NCBI GenBank assembly: GCA_031446125.1
Contig: CP132909.1
Span: 1-64,000, forward strand
Length of the DNA stretch: 64,000 nt
DNA from: Arsenophonus sp031446125
GTDB taxonomy: Bacteria > Pseudomonadota > Gammaproteobacteria > Enterobacterales > Enterobacteriaceae
Reading direction: 5' to 3'
The position numbers and the translations under genes are program-made. The notes beneath the pieces were generated by a model. It made no database searches. It had not been told where the DNA came from and saw only the letters and a list, made by a program, of their open reading frames with translations. How positions within the stretch are numbered: position 1 is the stretch's first letter; each line of letters begins with the position of its first letter. Shown here in pieces: positions 10,000-19,485 of this stretch.

Positions 10000-10106
10000 G
10001 AGTTTTTTCCATTTTTTATAATGTTTAATTTTTTATTAATTTTATATTTTTACTAAAAAAAATCAAGCAAAGAATTGTTTAATATTTTATTAATTTTATT
10101 TTTATA

Positions 10107-10136
10107 TATAACATGGAGATTTATAACATGGAGATT
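10107..10136. repeat. 15-base direct repeat, two copies
   Basis: The unit TATAACATGGAGATT occurs twice head to tail without mismatch, upstream of bcp. Replication slippage in non-coding DNA is the simplest explanation. Confidence 0.8.
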
Positions 10137-10461
10137 GTATTTATATATATTATATAATTTTGTTTATGATAGCTATAATAAGAATGTACTTAAATAAGTG
10201 TACTATAAGTTAATTAGTAATTTTATTTTTTAAATTTTAAATATTTCAAAATTATTAATAAATATTAAAATTAAGTAAATTTTTATTTTTAATTTAGTGT
10301 ATTATCATTATAACTTTTATTTCTTTATTTTAAATAAATAATTAAATTTAATGTATTTTATTGTCGGTGTTAATTAATTAAAAAATGACGATTTTTATAT
10401 AAAAAATTTTAATAAACGTAGTAAATTTTTAATATACTAGTGATAAAAAAAAAGACTTTGT

Positions 10462-10614
10462 ATGCATGAATTAATACTGATTAACGGTTATGCTTTTTTT
10501 TTGCCAGATATATTTATTATCTTTATCGTGTATGAAAAATATAAATTTCGATGTATGCTTTTAAAAATACAAAATAGTTCCATAAGAACTATAAGTATTA
10601 TGATTTTATGGTAA
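10462..10614 (+). other. Unassigned 50-codon open frame
   Basis: ATG-started frame of 50 codons with a hydrophobic centre (PDIFIIFIV) after a slightly G+C-richer stretch. It shows no clear ribosome-binding site and no family I recognise. It could be a small membrane peptide, a remnant, or chance. I would not count it as a gene without expression or conservation data. Confidence 0.15.
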
Positions 10615-11630
10615 TTTTTTTATTTTTTCAATAATTTAGTATCTTATAAATATATTTTTTATGATTTATTTGTAATAAATTTTATTTTGTGATTTAACAA
10701 TATTAATATTTTTTAATCAATAGATATTTATATTTAATTTTGTTATGTATTTTATTTAAATAAAAATTTATATGTGCTTTTTTACTTTTGAATAAATTTT
10801 TGTTATTTTTATGCATTTAAAAGTAATTTATATTATGCAAGTTTTATAAAATACTATGATATACTTTTAAAAGTATATGTAGCATAAAATATTATATGAC
10901 TATATTTTGTTTGAAATTATTTAAAAATATAATAAGTTAGGTTTTAAATTATATTCAATACATATTTATATTTTTAGAAAACAAAAAAATAAAAATAAAT
11001 TTTGTTTTTATAAAAAAAATAGATAGCCGTAACTATAATATCGTCGTATGTATCTCAATTAAGTGGTTATTAGAATAGAGATAAATTTTAGATTTTTATG
11101 ATATTTTATTTTTAGCAAAAAAATATTATTTTTAAAAAATAAAATATATGATTAATATTTTTTTAGAATGAGTTATGATAATTTAAAAATTTTTGATTAG
11201 TAGATTTGTCATATATATTTTGCTATAAAACAAGTTAGTATGGATTTTTAATAAAAAATCTTACAAAAAATTATATTTTTTTGAAAAGTTATTTACAACT
11301 TTATTATTCCGAGATAAAGTGAAGGTTATAAAAAAATATTTTATTGTATAAAATTAAAAATATTGAAATATAGTTTGAATAAATAAATTATTATTTGCAA
11401 TAAATGCTACATATAAGTTATCTCGGATAAAGATTAATTCATATTTTTTATATTATAAAATAATTAACAATTGATTAGATTTTTAAAAAAAAATATAATA
11501 TAAAGAATATCAGATTATTTTTATTTTTAATTGATACATCAATGAGTTTTATACTTACAAATAATATAAAATGTTAAAATATAAAATTATATGATTTTAA
11601 AAATTTAATATAATATTATAAGAGAATTTT

Positions 11631-13031
11631 ATGAAAAAAACGACTATACTAGAAGTAGTAAAAGGTCGTCTTAAAATAGGTGACATAGTAACTGTTTGTG
11701 GTTGGGTGCGGACAAGAAGAGATTCAAAAGGAGGTTTTTCATTTCTTACCATAAATGACGGTTCTTGTTTTCATTCATTACAGGTAATTATTACAAATCA
11801 ATTATCTAATTATAAGAACGAAGTTTTAAGTTTAACAACTGGTTGTTCTGTTAAAATAATAGGTTTTGTAAAACAATCTATAGGTAAAAAACAAAATTAC
11901 GAATTAATGGCAACTCGGGTTATTTTAATAGGTTTAGTAGAAAATCCACATAAATACCCATTGTCTGCTAAACGTCATAGTTTTGAGTATTTACGTGAGA
12001 TTGCACATTTGCGCCCGCGTAGCAATTTTATCGGTGCAATTGCACGTATTAGAAATACATTAACTCATGCGATTCATGATTTTTTTTATAATGAAGGATA
12101 TATTTGGCTATCAACACCGATTATTACTACTTCAAATACAGAAGGGGTAGGTGAAATGTTTCGTGTTTCTACGTTGGACTTTCATAATATTCCAAAAACC
12201 AATAAATATGAAGTTGACTTTTCTAAAGATTTTTTTGGTAGTGAAGCATTTTTAACTGTATCTGGACAATTAAATGCGGAAGCTTATGCTTGTGCATTAA
12301 GTAAAATTTATACATTTGGTCCAATTTTTCGGGCAGAAAACTCTAATACCAGTAGACATTTAGCAGAATTTTGGATGATAGAACCTGAGGTTGCTTTTGC
12401 TGATTTAAATGATATTCTATTCCTTGCTGAAAAAATGTTAAAGTATGTTTTTAGAAAAGTTTTGAAAGAAAGCAATGATGATCTGATGTTTTTTGTTGAA
12501 AGGATAGATAAAGACGTTATAAATCGATTAGAAAATATAATTATTTCTGATTTTCAAAAAATTGATTATACGGATGCCATTAAAGTGCTACAAAAATGTA
12601 ATAAAAAATTTAAAAATCCAGTATTTTGGGGCATAGATTTTTCTTCTGAACATGAAAGATATTTAGCCGAAGAGTATTTTAAAATGCCGGTGATAGTAAA
12701 GAATTATCCAAAAGATATTAAAGCATTCTATATGCGTATTAATGATGACAATAAAACAGTTGCTTCTATGGATGTACTTGTACCAGGTGTTGGAGAAATT
12801 ATTGGTGGTTCTCAACGCGAAGAACGTCTTGACAAACTTGATTTGCGCATGCAAGAAACTGGATTAAAGCAAGAAGATTATTACTGGTATCGAGATTTGC
12901 GTCGTTATGGAACTGTACCTCATTCCGGATTTGGTCTGGGATTAGAACGTTTAATTGCTTATGTTACTGGTGTAAGTAATATTCGTGATACTATTGCGTT
13001 TCCACGTATACCCCGTAATGCAAGTTTTTGA
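11631..13031 (+). CDS. asnS: Asparaginyl-tRNA synthetase AsnS
   Basis: Class IIb aminoacyl-tRNA synthetase charging tRNA-Asn. The 466 residues equal the E. coli length. The N-terminal OB-fold anticodon-binding domain contains VCGWVRTRRDSKGGFSF (about residues 23-39). The catalytic domain has motif 2 with FRAENSNTSRHLAEFWMIEPE and motif 3 GFGLGLERLIAY near the C-terminus. A GAGAATTTT-type site precedes the ATG. The order asnS, ompF, aspC is the E. coli order. Confidence 0.98.
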   Translation: MKKTTILEVVKGRLKIGDIVTVCGWVRTRRDSKGGFSFLTINDGSCFHSLQVIITNQLSNYKNEVLSLTTGCSVKIIGFVKQSIGKKQNYELMATRVILIGLVENPHKYPLSAKRHSFEYLREIAHLRPRSNFIGAIARIRNTLTHAIHDFFYNEGYIWLSTPIITTSNTEGVGEMFRVSTLDFHNIPKTNKYEVDFSKDFFGSEAFLTVSGQLNAEAYACALSKIYTFGPIFRAENSNTSRHLAEFWMIEPEVAFADLNDILFLAEKMLKYVFRKVLKESNDDLMFFVERIDKDVINRLENIIISDFQKIDYTDAIKVLQKCNKKFKNPVFWGIDFSSEHERYLAEEYFKMPVIVKNYPKDIKAFYMRINDDNKTVASMDVLVPGVGEIIGGSQREERLDKLDLRMQETGLKQEDYYWYRDLRRYGTVPHSGFGLGLERLIAYVTGVSNIRDTIAFPRIPRNASF

Positions 13032-13329
13032 TTTTGGTACATTAAAGATTTTTGAATGTTTATAAATAATAAAGTATCATGAAGTAATATTTTTTTTATT
13101 TTTACTTTTATAAAAAGCTAAAAAAAATTATTATTGTTTGAATTTTTGAATATATTATTTTTTTATTTTTATATCATTTTTATAATAGATATTTTTTAAT
13201 GGAAAACTATAATAAAATATTATAATATAACATTAATTTAGATATTTTAAATTTAACAGTAATTTTTGAATTAATAAGAATGTATTTATCTTAGTAATAC
13301 ATGTCTAAATAACACCAGTGAGGGTAATA
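13032..13329. promoter_or_regulatory. asnS-ompF intergenic region with conserved porin translation start signal
   Basis: About 300 bases that should hold the porin promoter and leader. The last part, GAGGGTAATA at 13320-13329 directly followed by ATGATGAAGCGCAATATTCT, closely resembles the E. coli ompF initiation region as I remember it. This fixes the start codon at 13330. OmpR or IHF sites cannot be assigned with confidence. Confidence 0.5.
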
Positions 13330-14688
13330 ATGATGAAGCGCAATATTCTTGCAATAGTAATTCCAGTGTTATTAGCTGGAACAGTACACGCAGCTGAAAT
13401 CTATAATAAAGATGGAGATACACTAGATATATATGGTAAAGTAGACGTCCATCACTTATTTTCAAAAAATAGCAGTATTGAAGAAAGTGATGATTCACGT
13501 GTTCATATTGGTATAAAAGGTGAAACTCAAATATCTGATAAATTATCTGGTTTTGGTCGGTTTGAATGGGATGCAAAAACAAATAAAAGTGAAGATGATA
13601 ATAAAAATAGAAATCTCATAGCCTATGCTGGTTTAAAGTTTTCTGATTTTGGTTCATTAGATTATGGTCGCAATTACGGATTATTGCATGATATAAAAGC
13701 ATGGACTGAAGTACTTCCTTTACATTCTGGAAATTCTACGTATCAGGTTGATAGTTATATGAATAGTCATAATCGTAATTTATTAACTTACCGTAGTAAT
13801 GATTTTTTTGGTTTGTTTGATGGATTGAATTTTGCTTTGCAGTATCAGAGAAAAAATACCGAAAACAATAAATTAGGTGTTGAAAATGCTTTCAAAAACA
13901 ACGGTGATGGTTTTGGTATATCAGCTAATTATGATATTGGATGGGGTGTTATGTTAGGTGGTGGTTATGTTAAATCTAACTCAGGAATTCATGATCATAA
14001 TACATCTAATGATGCAACAACAGACAACGTTAATTTGAATGTATTCAAGACTAATGAGTCTCATGAATCTAATCAATTATCTAATAAATCTAATGAATCA
14101 TCTAATAAATCTAATGAACCAAATAAAGCTAACGAATCTAATAAATCTAATAAATCTAATGAAATAAAAGATACAAACAATGTTAATGTATTAAATACCA
14201 ATGAAAATACACTCAAGAATCATTCAGAAGATGTTAAAAAAACTGAAAATTCTATTAATAAAGATGTTGAAGCTTGGAATATTGGTTTAAAATATGATGC
14301 CAATAATCTTTATGTAGCAGCACTTTACGGTGAAACCCATCATAATATGAGTAATCTTTCTGGAAAATTAGATACTGTTAACATCACACAAAAAGCTAAT
14401 GCAACTGAAAATATTGAAGTTGTTGCTCAATATTTATTTGATGACATTTCTTTAAAACCATCAATTTCTTATGTGCAATCTAAAGGAAAAGATTTTATTA
14501 ATGTTAATGATGCTAAAAAAGAAGATTTAACAAAATATATTTCTTTAGGTGCTTTTTATTATTTCAACAAACATTTGACAGCAGTTGTTGATTATAAAAT
14601 TAACTTAATGCACAGTAATGATTTTACAAAAAAATATGGTATTAATAAAGATAATGTTTTTGGTTTAGGTTTAGTTTATAAATTTTAG
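13330..14688 (+). CDS. ompF: OmpF/OmpC-type general porin with an expanded repeat-rich loop
   Basis: Trimeric 16-strand outer-membrane porin for small solutes. I use the ATG at 13330 because it gives MMKRNILAIVIP, as in E. coli OmpF; a GTG at 13318 is in frame but starts inside the ribosome site. The signal peptide is residues 1-21, cleaved before AEIYNKDGD. At 452 residues it exceeds E. coli OmpF (362). The excess is a loop of about 100 residues (nt 13969-14268) rich in SNK/SNE triplets, before the conserved AWNIGLKYDANNLYVAA. Loop 3 has PLHSGN where E. coli has PEFGGD. The protein ends in the expected Phe (GLGLVYKF), needed for Bam-mediated insertion. A strong terminator follows. Confidence 0.95.
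   Translation: MMKRNILAIVIPVLLAGTVHAAEIYNKDGDTLDIYGKVDVHHLFSKNSSIEESDDSRVHIGIKGETQISDKLSGFGRFEWDAKTNKSEDDNKNRNLIAYAGLKFSDFGSLDYGRNYGLLHDIKAWTEVLPLHSGNSTYQVDSYMNSHNRNLLTYRSNDFFGLFDGLNFALQYQRKNTENNKLGVENAFKNNGDGFGISANYDIGWGVMLGGGYVKSNSGIHDHNTSNDATTDNVNLNVFKTNESHESNQLSNKSNESSNKSNEPNKANESNKSNKSNEIKDTNNVNVLNTNENTLKNHSEDVKKTENSINKDVEAWNIGLKYDANNLYVAALYGETHHNMSNLSGKLDTVNITQKANATENIEVVAQYLFDDISLKPSISYVQSKGKDFINVNDAKKEDLTKYISLGAFYYFNKHLTAVVDYKINLMHSNDFTKKYGINKDNVFGLGLVYKF
14051..14165 (+). repeat. Degenerate TCTAATAAA/TCTAATGAA tandem repeat inside ompF
   Basis: In-frame imperfect copies of nine-base units encode Ser-Asn-Lys or Ser-Asn-Glu, such as TCTAATAAATCTAATGAA. They sit in the widened porin loop. 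All units keep the reading frame, so copy-number change would alter loop length without breaking the gene. Confidence 0.85.
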
Positions 14689-14725
14689 TTTAAGTATTAT
14701 AACGAAATATATAATAATGGTATAA

Positions 14726-14755
14726 AATAAAGCAGCGCTTTTGCGCTGCTTTATT
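14726..14755 (+). terminator. Intrinsic terminator of ompF
   Basis: A perfect 13-base stem, AATAAAGCAGCGC / GCGCTGCTTTATT, encloses a TTTT loop 38 bases after the ompF stop. The G+C core flanked by A and T runs is the clearest terminator in the window. Its symmetry lets it act on either strand. Confidence 0.93.
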
Positions 14756-14910
14756 ATTAATAAAATAAAATGTATGGTTTAATGTTAATATTAATATATT
14801 TACATTTAATATACTATAAATGGTGAAAATATCTTTTAATAGGTTTATTTAAGATTTTTTTTAGTTTTTTAAAATAATTGAATTTATAGTTGTATGGTTG
14901 GAATTATTAT

Positions 14911-16101
14911 ATGTTAGAAAATATTATAAGTGCTCCTAAAGATCCTATTTTAGGATTAGTAGAAAGTTTTAATGCTGATTTACGAAAACAAAAAATTAAT
15001 TTAAGTGTTGGTGTTTATAAAGATCAAACTGGAAAAACTCCCATACTTCGTTCTGTGAAAAAAGCAGAAGAATATTTATTAGAAAAAGAAATTACTAAAG
15101 ATTATTTACCTATGAGTGGAAGTAAAAATTTTGCAATTCTTACTCAAGCGTTATTATTTACAAGTAATCATCCTATTATTATTAAAAATAGAGCTCGGAC
15201 TATACAAGCACTAGGTGGAACAGGTGCATTACACCTTGCTGCTGAATTTCTTGCCAAACAGACATCGTGTAAAAGAATTTGGTTAAGTAAGCCTACTTGG
15301 CATAACCATAATAATATATTTAAGAATGTTGGTCTAAAAATATGTTATTATAATTATTATGACAGTTGTCAAAATGAGCTTGATTTTTCTGGAATGTTAG
15401 GTAGTTTGGATGATTTAAAACCTAGTGATGTGTTATTACTACATGGTTGTTGTCATAATCCTACCGGTATTGATCTAAGTAAAGAGCAATGGGAAATTTT
15501 ATCAAAACTTGTTTCAGAAAAAAAAGTTTTACCTATTTTTGATTTTGCATATCAAGGTTTCGCTACCAGTTTGGAAAAAGATGTAGAAGGTTTACAAATT
15601 TTTAGTAATAAAAATCCTGAAATTATTGTTGCCACTTCTTATTCTAAAAATTTTAGTTTATATAATGAACGTATCGGTGCTTGTACTGTTATTGCTAGTG
15701 ATAGCAATCAAGCAGATTGTATTTTTAGTCAAATGCAAGCAATTGTTAGAGCTAATTATTCAAATCCTCCTTTTCATGGCGCGGCTATTGTGACCACTAT
15801 TTTATCAGATGAACTTTTGAAGAAAGAGTGGATTGAAGAGTTAACAATTATGCGGCAAAGAATTCAACGTATGAGGCAATTATTAGTAAATACATTATTT
15901 GAAAAAGGTGCTAAAAAAGATTTTGGTTTTATTGCAAAACAACATGGAATGTTTTCATTTAGTGGTCTTACTGAATCTCAAGTTATAAAGTTGCGTGAAA
16001 AATATGCGATTTATATAGTTGATTCAGGACGCATTAATGTTGCTGGGTTAATGTTAGAAAACATGGTCCCTTTATGTAAAGCAATTATTGATGTGTTATA
16101 A
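14911..16101 (+). CDS. aspC: Aspartate aminotransferase AspC
   Basis: PLP-dependent transaminase interconverting aspartate/oxaloacetate with glutamate/2-oxoglutarate, feeding the lysine/DAP route that DapA here belongs to. From the ATG at 14911 (MLENIISAPKDPILGL) it has 396 residues, exactly the E. coli length. An in-frame TTG seven codons upstream is unlikely to be used. The PLP-lysine motif SYSKNFSLYNERIGACT, the HGCCHNPTGID block and the C-terminal RINVAG arginine region are intact. It converges with potD. Confidence 0.97.
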   Translation: MLENIISAPKDPILGLVESFNADLRKQKINLSVGVYKDQTGKTPILRSVKKAEEYLLEKEITKDYLPMSGSKNFAILTQALLFTSNHPIIIKNRARTIQALGGTGALHLAAEFLAKQTSCKRIWLSKPTWHNHNNIFKNVGLKICYYNYYDSCQNELDFSGMLGSLDDLKPSDVLLLHGCCHNPTGIDLSKEQWEILSKLVSEKKVLPIFDFAYQGFATSLEKDVEGLQIFSNKNPEIIVATSYSKNFSLYNERIGACTVIASDSNQADCIFSQMQAIVRANYSNPPFHGAAIVTTILSDELLKKEWIEELTIMRQRIQRMRQLLVNTLFEKGAKKDFGFIAKQHGMFSFSGLTESQVIKLREKYAIYIVDSGRINVAGLMLENMVPLCKAIIDVL

Positions 16102-16540
16102 GAATGTTTTATTAACTAAGAAAGATGAATAACTAATAATTTCGATGTAATAATCATATTTTTTTGGATGATGAAATAAGTTTTAAAAATAGCCGTATAA
16201 GTCAATTAAATTATTATTAATATATATCAATAATAATTTTATTCATATTTTTTAATATAGTATTTATATAGTAAAAATACTATATTAAAATATATATTTT
16301 TTTTGCGTAAATATATTAATTATAATATTTTTTTTGCTGCAGATATTATCTTTTTGATGAAAAAATATTTTAAAATTTTATGTAAGATTTTTGATAAAAA
16401 TTTTATATTTTTAGAACAAATTTTATTTTGATAAGGTTGAGTTTTGATATATTATTAATTTTTTCTTATATTTTTTTTGATAAAATAAAGTATTTTTATA
16501 AAAATTTTAGATAATTGTCAATATGATATTATGAAAAAAA
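16102..16540. other. aspC-potD convergent gap
   Basis: About 440 A/T-rich bases between two converging genes. The only structure seen is the hairpin at 16251-16289. Confidence 0.5.
16251..16289. terminator. Candidate bidirectional terminator between aspC and potD
   Basis: A 13-base perfect inverted repeat TTTAATATAGTAT / ATACTATATTAAA encloses 13 bases and is followed by a T-rich run at about 16290-16303. The stem is almost all A/T, so it is weaker than the ompF terminator, but the position between converging genes supports it. Confidence 0.5.
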
Positions 16541-17584
16541 TTAACGTCCAGATTTTAATTTTTGAAAATAACTTTCATATAATATATTAGAATTGCCTAC
16601 ATCATCCTGCCATTCCCCATTTTTTAATATTTCTTCATCAGGATATAAAGTTTTATCTTTAATAACTTCTATTGGCAATTGTTTTTTTGCCAGTAAATTT
16701 GGTGTAGGATAACCAATTTTTTGAGCAACTTTAGCAGCAATATCAGGTCTTAATAAAAAATCAATTAATTTAATTGCACCTTCGACATTTTTTGCATTAG
16801 ATGGAATAGCTAAGCTATCCATCCAAAAAATTCCGCCTTCTTTGCTCCAAATAAATTGTATTGGGGCACCAGATTGGCGTGCTATATAAGCCGAACCATT
16901 CCATAGCATGCCTAAATCAATTTCACCTTGAAGAAAAGGATTAGCAGGATTATCTGAATTAAATGCCATAATGTTTGGCATTAATTTTTTTAATTCTTCA
17001 TATGCTGCTTTTATTAATTTTGGATCCGTAGTATTACCTGAATAACCTAATTTCAGTAATGCCATTTGAAATACTTCTCGTGCATCATCAGTTAATAATA
17101 TTTTATTCTTGTATTCTGGTTTCCATAAATCTGACCAAGATGAAATGTTTTTTGGATCAATGATATCACTGTTTATACCAATCCCAGTTGCCCCCCAGAT
17201 ATAAGGAATTGAATAATCATTATTAGGATCAAAGGATTTATGTAATAAATTTGGATCAAGATTCTTAAATTGACTTAATTTTGTTTTATCAATTTTTTGG
17301 AGCATACCTTCTTTTCTCATTTTTGCTACAAAATAAGTTGAAGGTACTATTAAATCATATGCATTATCAGTATAAGTTTTTAACTTTATATACATACTTT
17401 CATTGGATTCATAAGTAGAGTAAATTACTTTTATTCCGGTTTCTTTAGTAAATTGATTTAGTAAACCATAAGGAACGTATTCTGACCAATTATAAAAATA
17501 TAGTGTTTTGTTATTAATAGCTATTGCTGAGGTAATAAACATGGCTATAAGCCATGTTTGAATCCATAATATTTTTTTTTTCAT
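16541..17584 (-). CDS. potD: Spermidine/putrescine-binding periplasmic protein PotD
   Basis: Substrate-binding protein of the PotABCD polyamine ABC importer. The 347 residues match E. coli (348). A signal peptide of about 22 residues (KKKILWIQTWLIAMFITSAIA) precedes the mature start NNKTLYFYNWSEYVP. Conserved binding-lobe blocks include IWGATGIGINSD and LGMLWNGSAYIARQ. It is the last gene of the cluster, separated from potC by about 230 A/T bases, a larger gap than within potA-potB-potC. Confidence 0.97.
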   Translation of the reverse strand: MKKKILWIQTWLIAMFITSAIAINNKTLYFYNWSEYVPYGLLNQFTKETGIKVIYSTYESNESMYIKLKTYTDNAYDLIVPSTYFVAKMRKEGMLQKIDKTKLSQFKNLDPNLLHKSFDPNNDYSIPYIWGATGIGINSDIIDPKNISSWSDLWKPEYKNKILLTDDAREVFQMALLKLGYSGNTTDPKLIKAAYEELKKLMPNIMAFNSDNPANPFLQGEIDLGMLWNGSAYIARQSGAPIQFIWSKEGGIFWMDSLAIPSNAKNVEGAIKLIDFLLRPDIAAKVAQKIGYPTPNLLAKKQLPIEVIKDKTLYPDEEILKNGEWQDDVGNSNILYESYFQKLKSGR

Positions 17585-17818
17585 ATATTATTTTTTTGTA
17601 AAATTATTAATTTATTTTTAATTATTTTAATTGTTTATTTTAAGTAAGTATTATATTTAACAATTAAAATTAGGTAAAGAATATCAATATTTATTTAGTA
17701 TGTTTTATTTTTTGAAGACTTTTTTAATTTAGTTATTTTTAAAAAGATAGAATTTTATATAAAAAATTATATTTCGATAAAATGTTGTAGAAATATTATG
17801 ATAATTTATCTTTTACTA

Positions 17819-18616
17819 CTATGAAGTTGATTGAATAAATATATTTTTGTTTATATTTTTTAAAATCCACTTGCTAAAAAAAACAAGTAGTAAAGAAAAT
17901 AATAGTAAAATTGTTGCCAAAGCGTTAATTTCTGGTGAAATGCCTATTTTTACCATTGAATAAATTTTTAAAGGCAAAATTTCATAATTTGGTCCAGTAA
18001 CAAAAGAAGATATGATTACATCGTCCATAGAAAGCGTAAAACTTAATAACCAAGCAGAAATAACAGCAGGTAATACTAATGGTAAAATAACATTTTTTAG
18101 AATTATGATTTCATTCGCTCCTAAATCTCTAGCAGCTTCTAACATTTTTACATCAAAATCTTTTAATCTTGCATAAACGTTCATTACAACAAAAGGCAAA
18201 GAAAATGTAATATGAGCAAAAAGTAGAGATAAAAAACCTAAAGAAATGCCCAGAGAGATAAATAGTAATAATAATGAAATTGCCATAACGATATCTGGAG
18301 ACATCATAACAACAAATAACATACCCCCCACAAATGATTTTCCTTTAAATTGATAACGAAATAAAGCTACTGCTGTTAATGAACCAATAAAAGTAGCAGA
18401 CGTTGCAGAAATTATTGCTATAGTTAATGAATGCCATGCGGCTTGTAATAAGCTATCATTATTCCATAATATATTATACCAATCTATTGTAAATCCCTTC
18501 CATACATTACCAAATCGTGAAATATTAAAAGAATTTATGATTAAAATTATGATCGAAATGTATAAATAGGCATAAACAATGATTAAAAAGCTGATTTTTA
18601 AAAACCATTTAATCAT
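17819..18616 (-). CDS. potC: Polyamine ABC transporter permease PotC
   Basis: Inner-membrane permease forming the channel with PotB. It has 265 residues (E. coli 264) with six predicted transmembrane segments. The cytoplasmic coupling motif EAARDLGANEIIILKNVILPLVLPA (read in two parts, EAARDLGA and ILPLVLPA) contacts PotA. Its start overlaps the potB stop by four bases, so translation is coupled. No lesions were seen. Confidence 0.96.
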   Translation of the reverse strand: MIKWFLKISFLIIVYAYLYISIIILIINSFNISRFGNVWKGFTIDWYNILWNNDSLLQAAWHSLTIAIISATSATFIGSLTAVALFRYQFKGKSFVGGMLFVVMMSPDIVMAISLLLLFISLGISLGFLSLLFAHITFSLPFVVMNVYARLKDFDVKMLEAARDLGANEIIILKNVILPLVLPAVISAWLLSFTLSMDDVIISSFVTGPNYEILPLKIYSMVKIGISPEINALATILLLFSLLLVFFSKWILKNINKNIFIQSTS

Positions 18617-19485
18617 GCTAAATCCAACTTTTTGTTTATTAAATTAACTACACGATAATAAATATAAAGTAATAACCCCATTAGTATTGTCAATACAATA
18701 CTAATTGCTGCTCCAAAAGGCCAGTCACGTAAATTCAAAATTTGGCTTTTGATAACATTACCAATTAATAAATTTTTTGCACCACCCATTAAATCAGAGA
18801 CATAAAATAAACCCATGGCTGGCAATAAAACCAATAAAGAGCCCACTATAATTCCAGGCATAGTTAACGGTATGATTATACGTAAAAATGTTTGATATTT
18901 GTTCGCTCCAAGATCTCTAGCTGCTTCAAGACAAGATTTATCTAATTTTTCAATACTTGAATATAGGGGCATGATCATAAATGGCAGTAGTATATATATT
19001 AATCCTATTATAACAGCTTTTTCTGTATAAATGATACGAATTGGTGTCTCTATTATACCTACCCATAATAAAAAATCATTTAGATAACCGCGAGGACTTA
19101 CAAAAATTTTTAAGCCATAAATTCGAATAAGGGAATTAGTCCAAAAAGGTAGAATTAATAAAAATAGCATTAATGATTGTATTTTTTGTGATAATTTTGT
19201 TAGAATGAAAGCAAATGGATAGCCAATAGCTAAACAAAATACAGTTGCAATAATTGCCATTTTTATCGAATGCAACATTAATTTTGCATATAAAGAATCA
19301 AAAAGTTGTATATAATTGTTTAATGTAAAAACTATATTAATAAAATTTTTATCATCACGGGTTAAAAAACTGGTAATAATAATCATAACATTTGGTAAAA
19401 AACTAAATAAAAAAAGCCATGAAACAACTATTATTATAATGATATTTTGAAAAATTATGCGTTTATTTTTCATCGTATAGAACAA
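18613..19485 (-). CDS. potB: Polyamine ABC transporter permease PotB
   Basis: Permease partner of PotC. The frame allows 290 residues from 19485. Similarity to E. coli PotB begins at the internal ATG at 19473 (MKNKRIIFQN), which gives 286 residues and is the more likely start. Six membrane segments are present, with the EAARDLGANKYQTF coupling loop and the conserved LPAMGLFYVSDLMGGAKN segment. The reading frame overlaps the 3' end of potA, and the stop overlaps potC. Confidence 0.96.
   Translation of the reverse strand: MFYTMKNKRIIFQNIIIIIVVSWLFLFSFLPNVMIIITSFLTRDDKNFINIVFTLNNYIQLFDSLYAKLMLHSIKMAIIATVFCLAIGYPFAFILTKLSQKIQSLMLFLLILPFWTNSLIRIYGLKIFVSPRGYLNDFLLWVGIIETPIRIIYTEKAVIIGLIYILLPFMIMPLYSSIEKLDKSCLEAARDLGANKYQTFLRIIIPLTMPGIIVGSLLVLLPAMGLFYVSDLMGGAKNLLIGNVIKSQILNLRDWPFGAAISIVLTILMGLLLYIYYRVVNLINKKLDLA

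Larger units (their letters stand above)
10000..11630. other. Long eroded A/T-rich region between bcp and asnS
   Basis: About 1.6 kb with no gene of recognisable function. In E. coli pncB precedes asnS, so this may be its former place, but no pncB similarity was seen by eye. Visible structure includes a 15-base direct repeat (10107-10136), a 50-codon open frame (10462-10614) and a 10-base inverted repeat TCCGAGATAA / TTATCTCGGA at 11308-11317 and 11418-11427, which are 100 bases apart. The asnS promoter should lie near the right end. Confidence 0.5.

Noticed and set aside
11308..11427. Inverted repeat TCCGAGATAA / TTATCTCGGA upstream of asnS as a riboswitch or T-box
   Set aside because: The arms are 100 bases apart with no further structure, and no T-box consensus is seen; kept only as a note in the gap entry.
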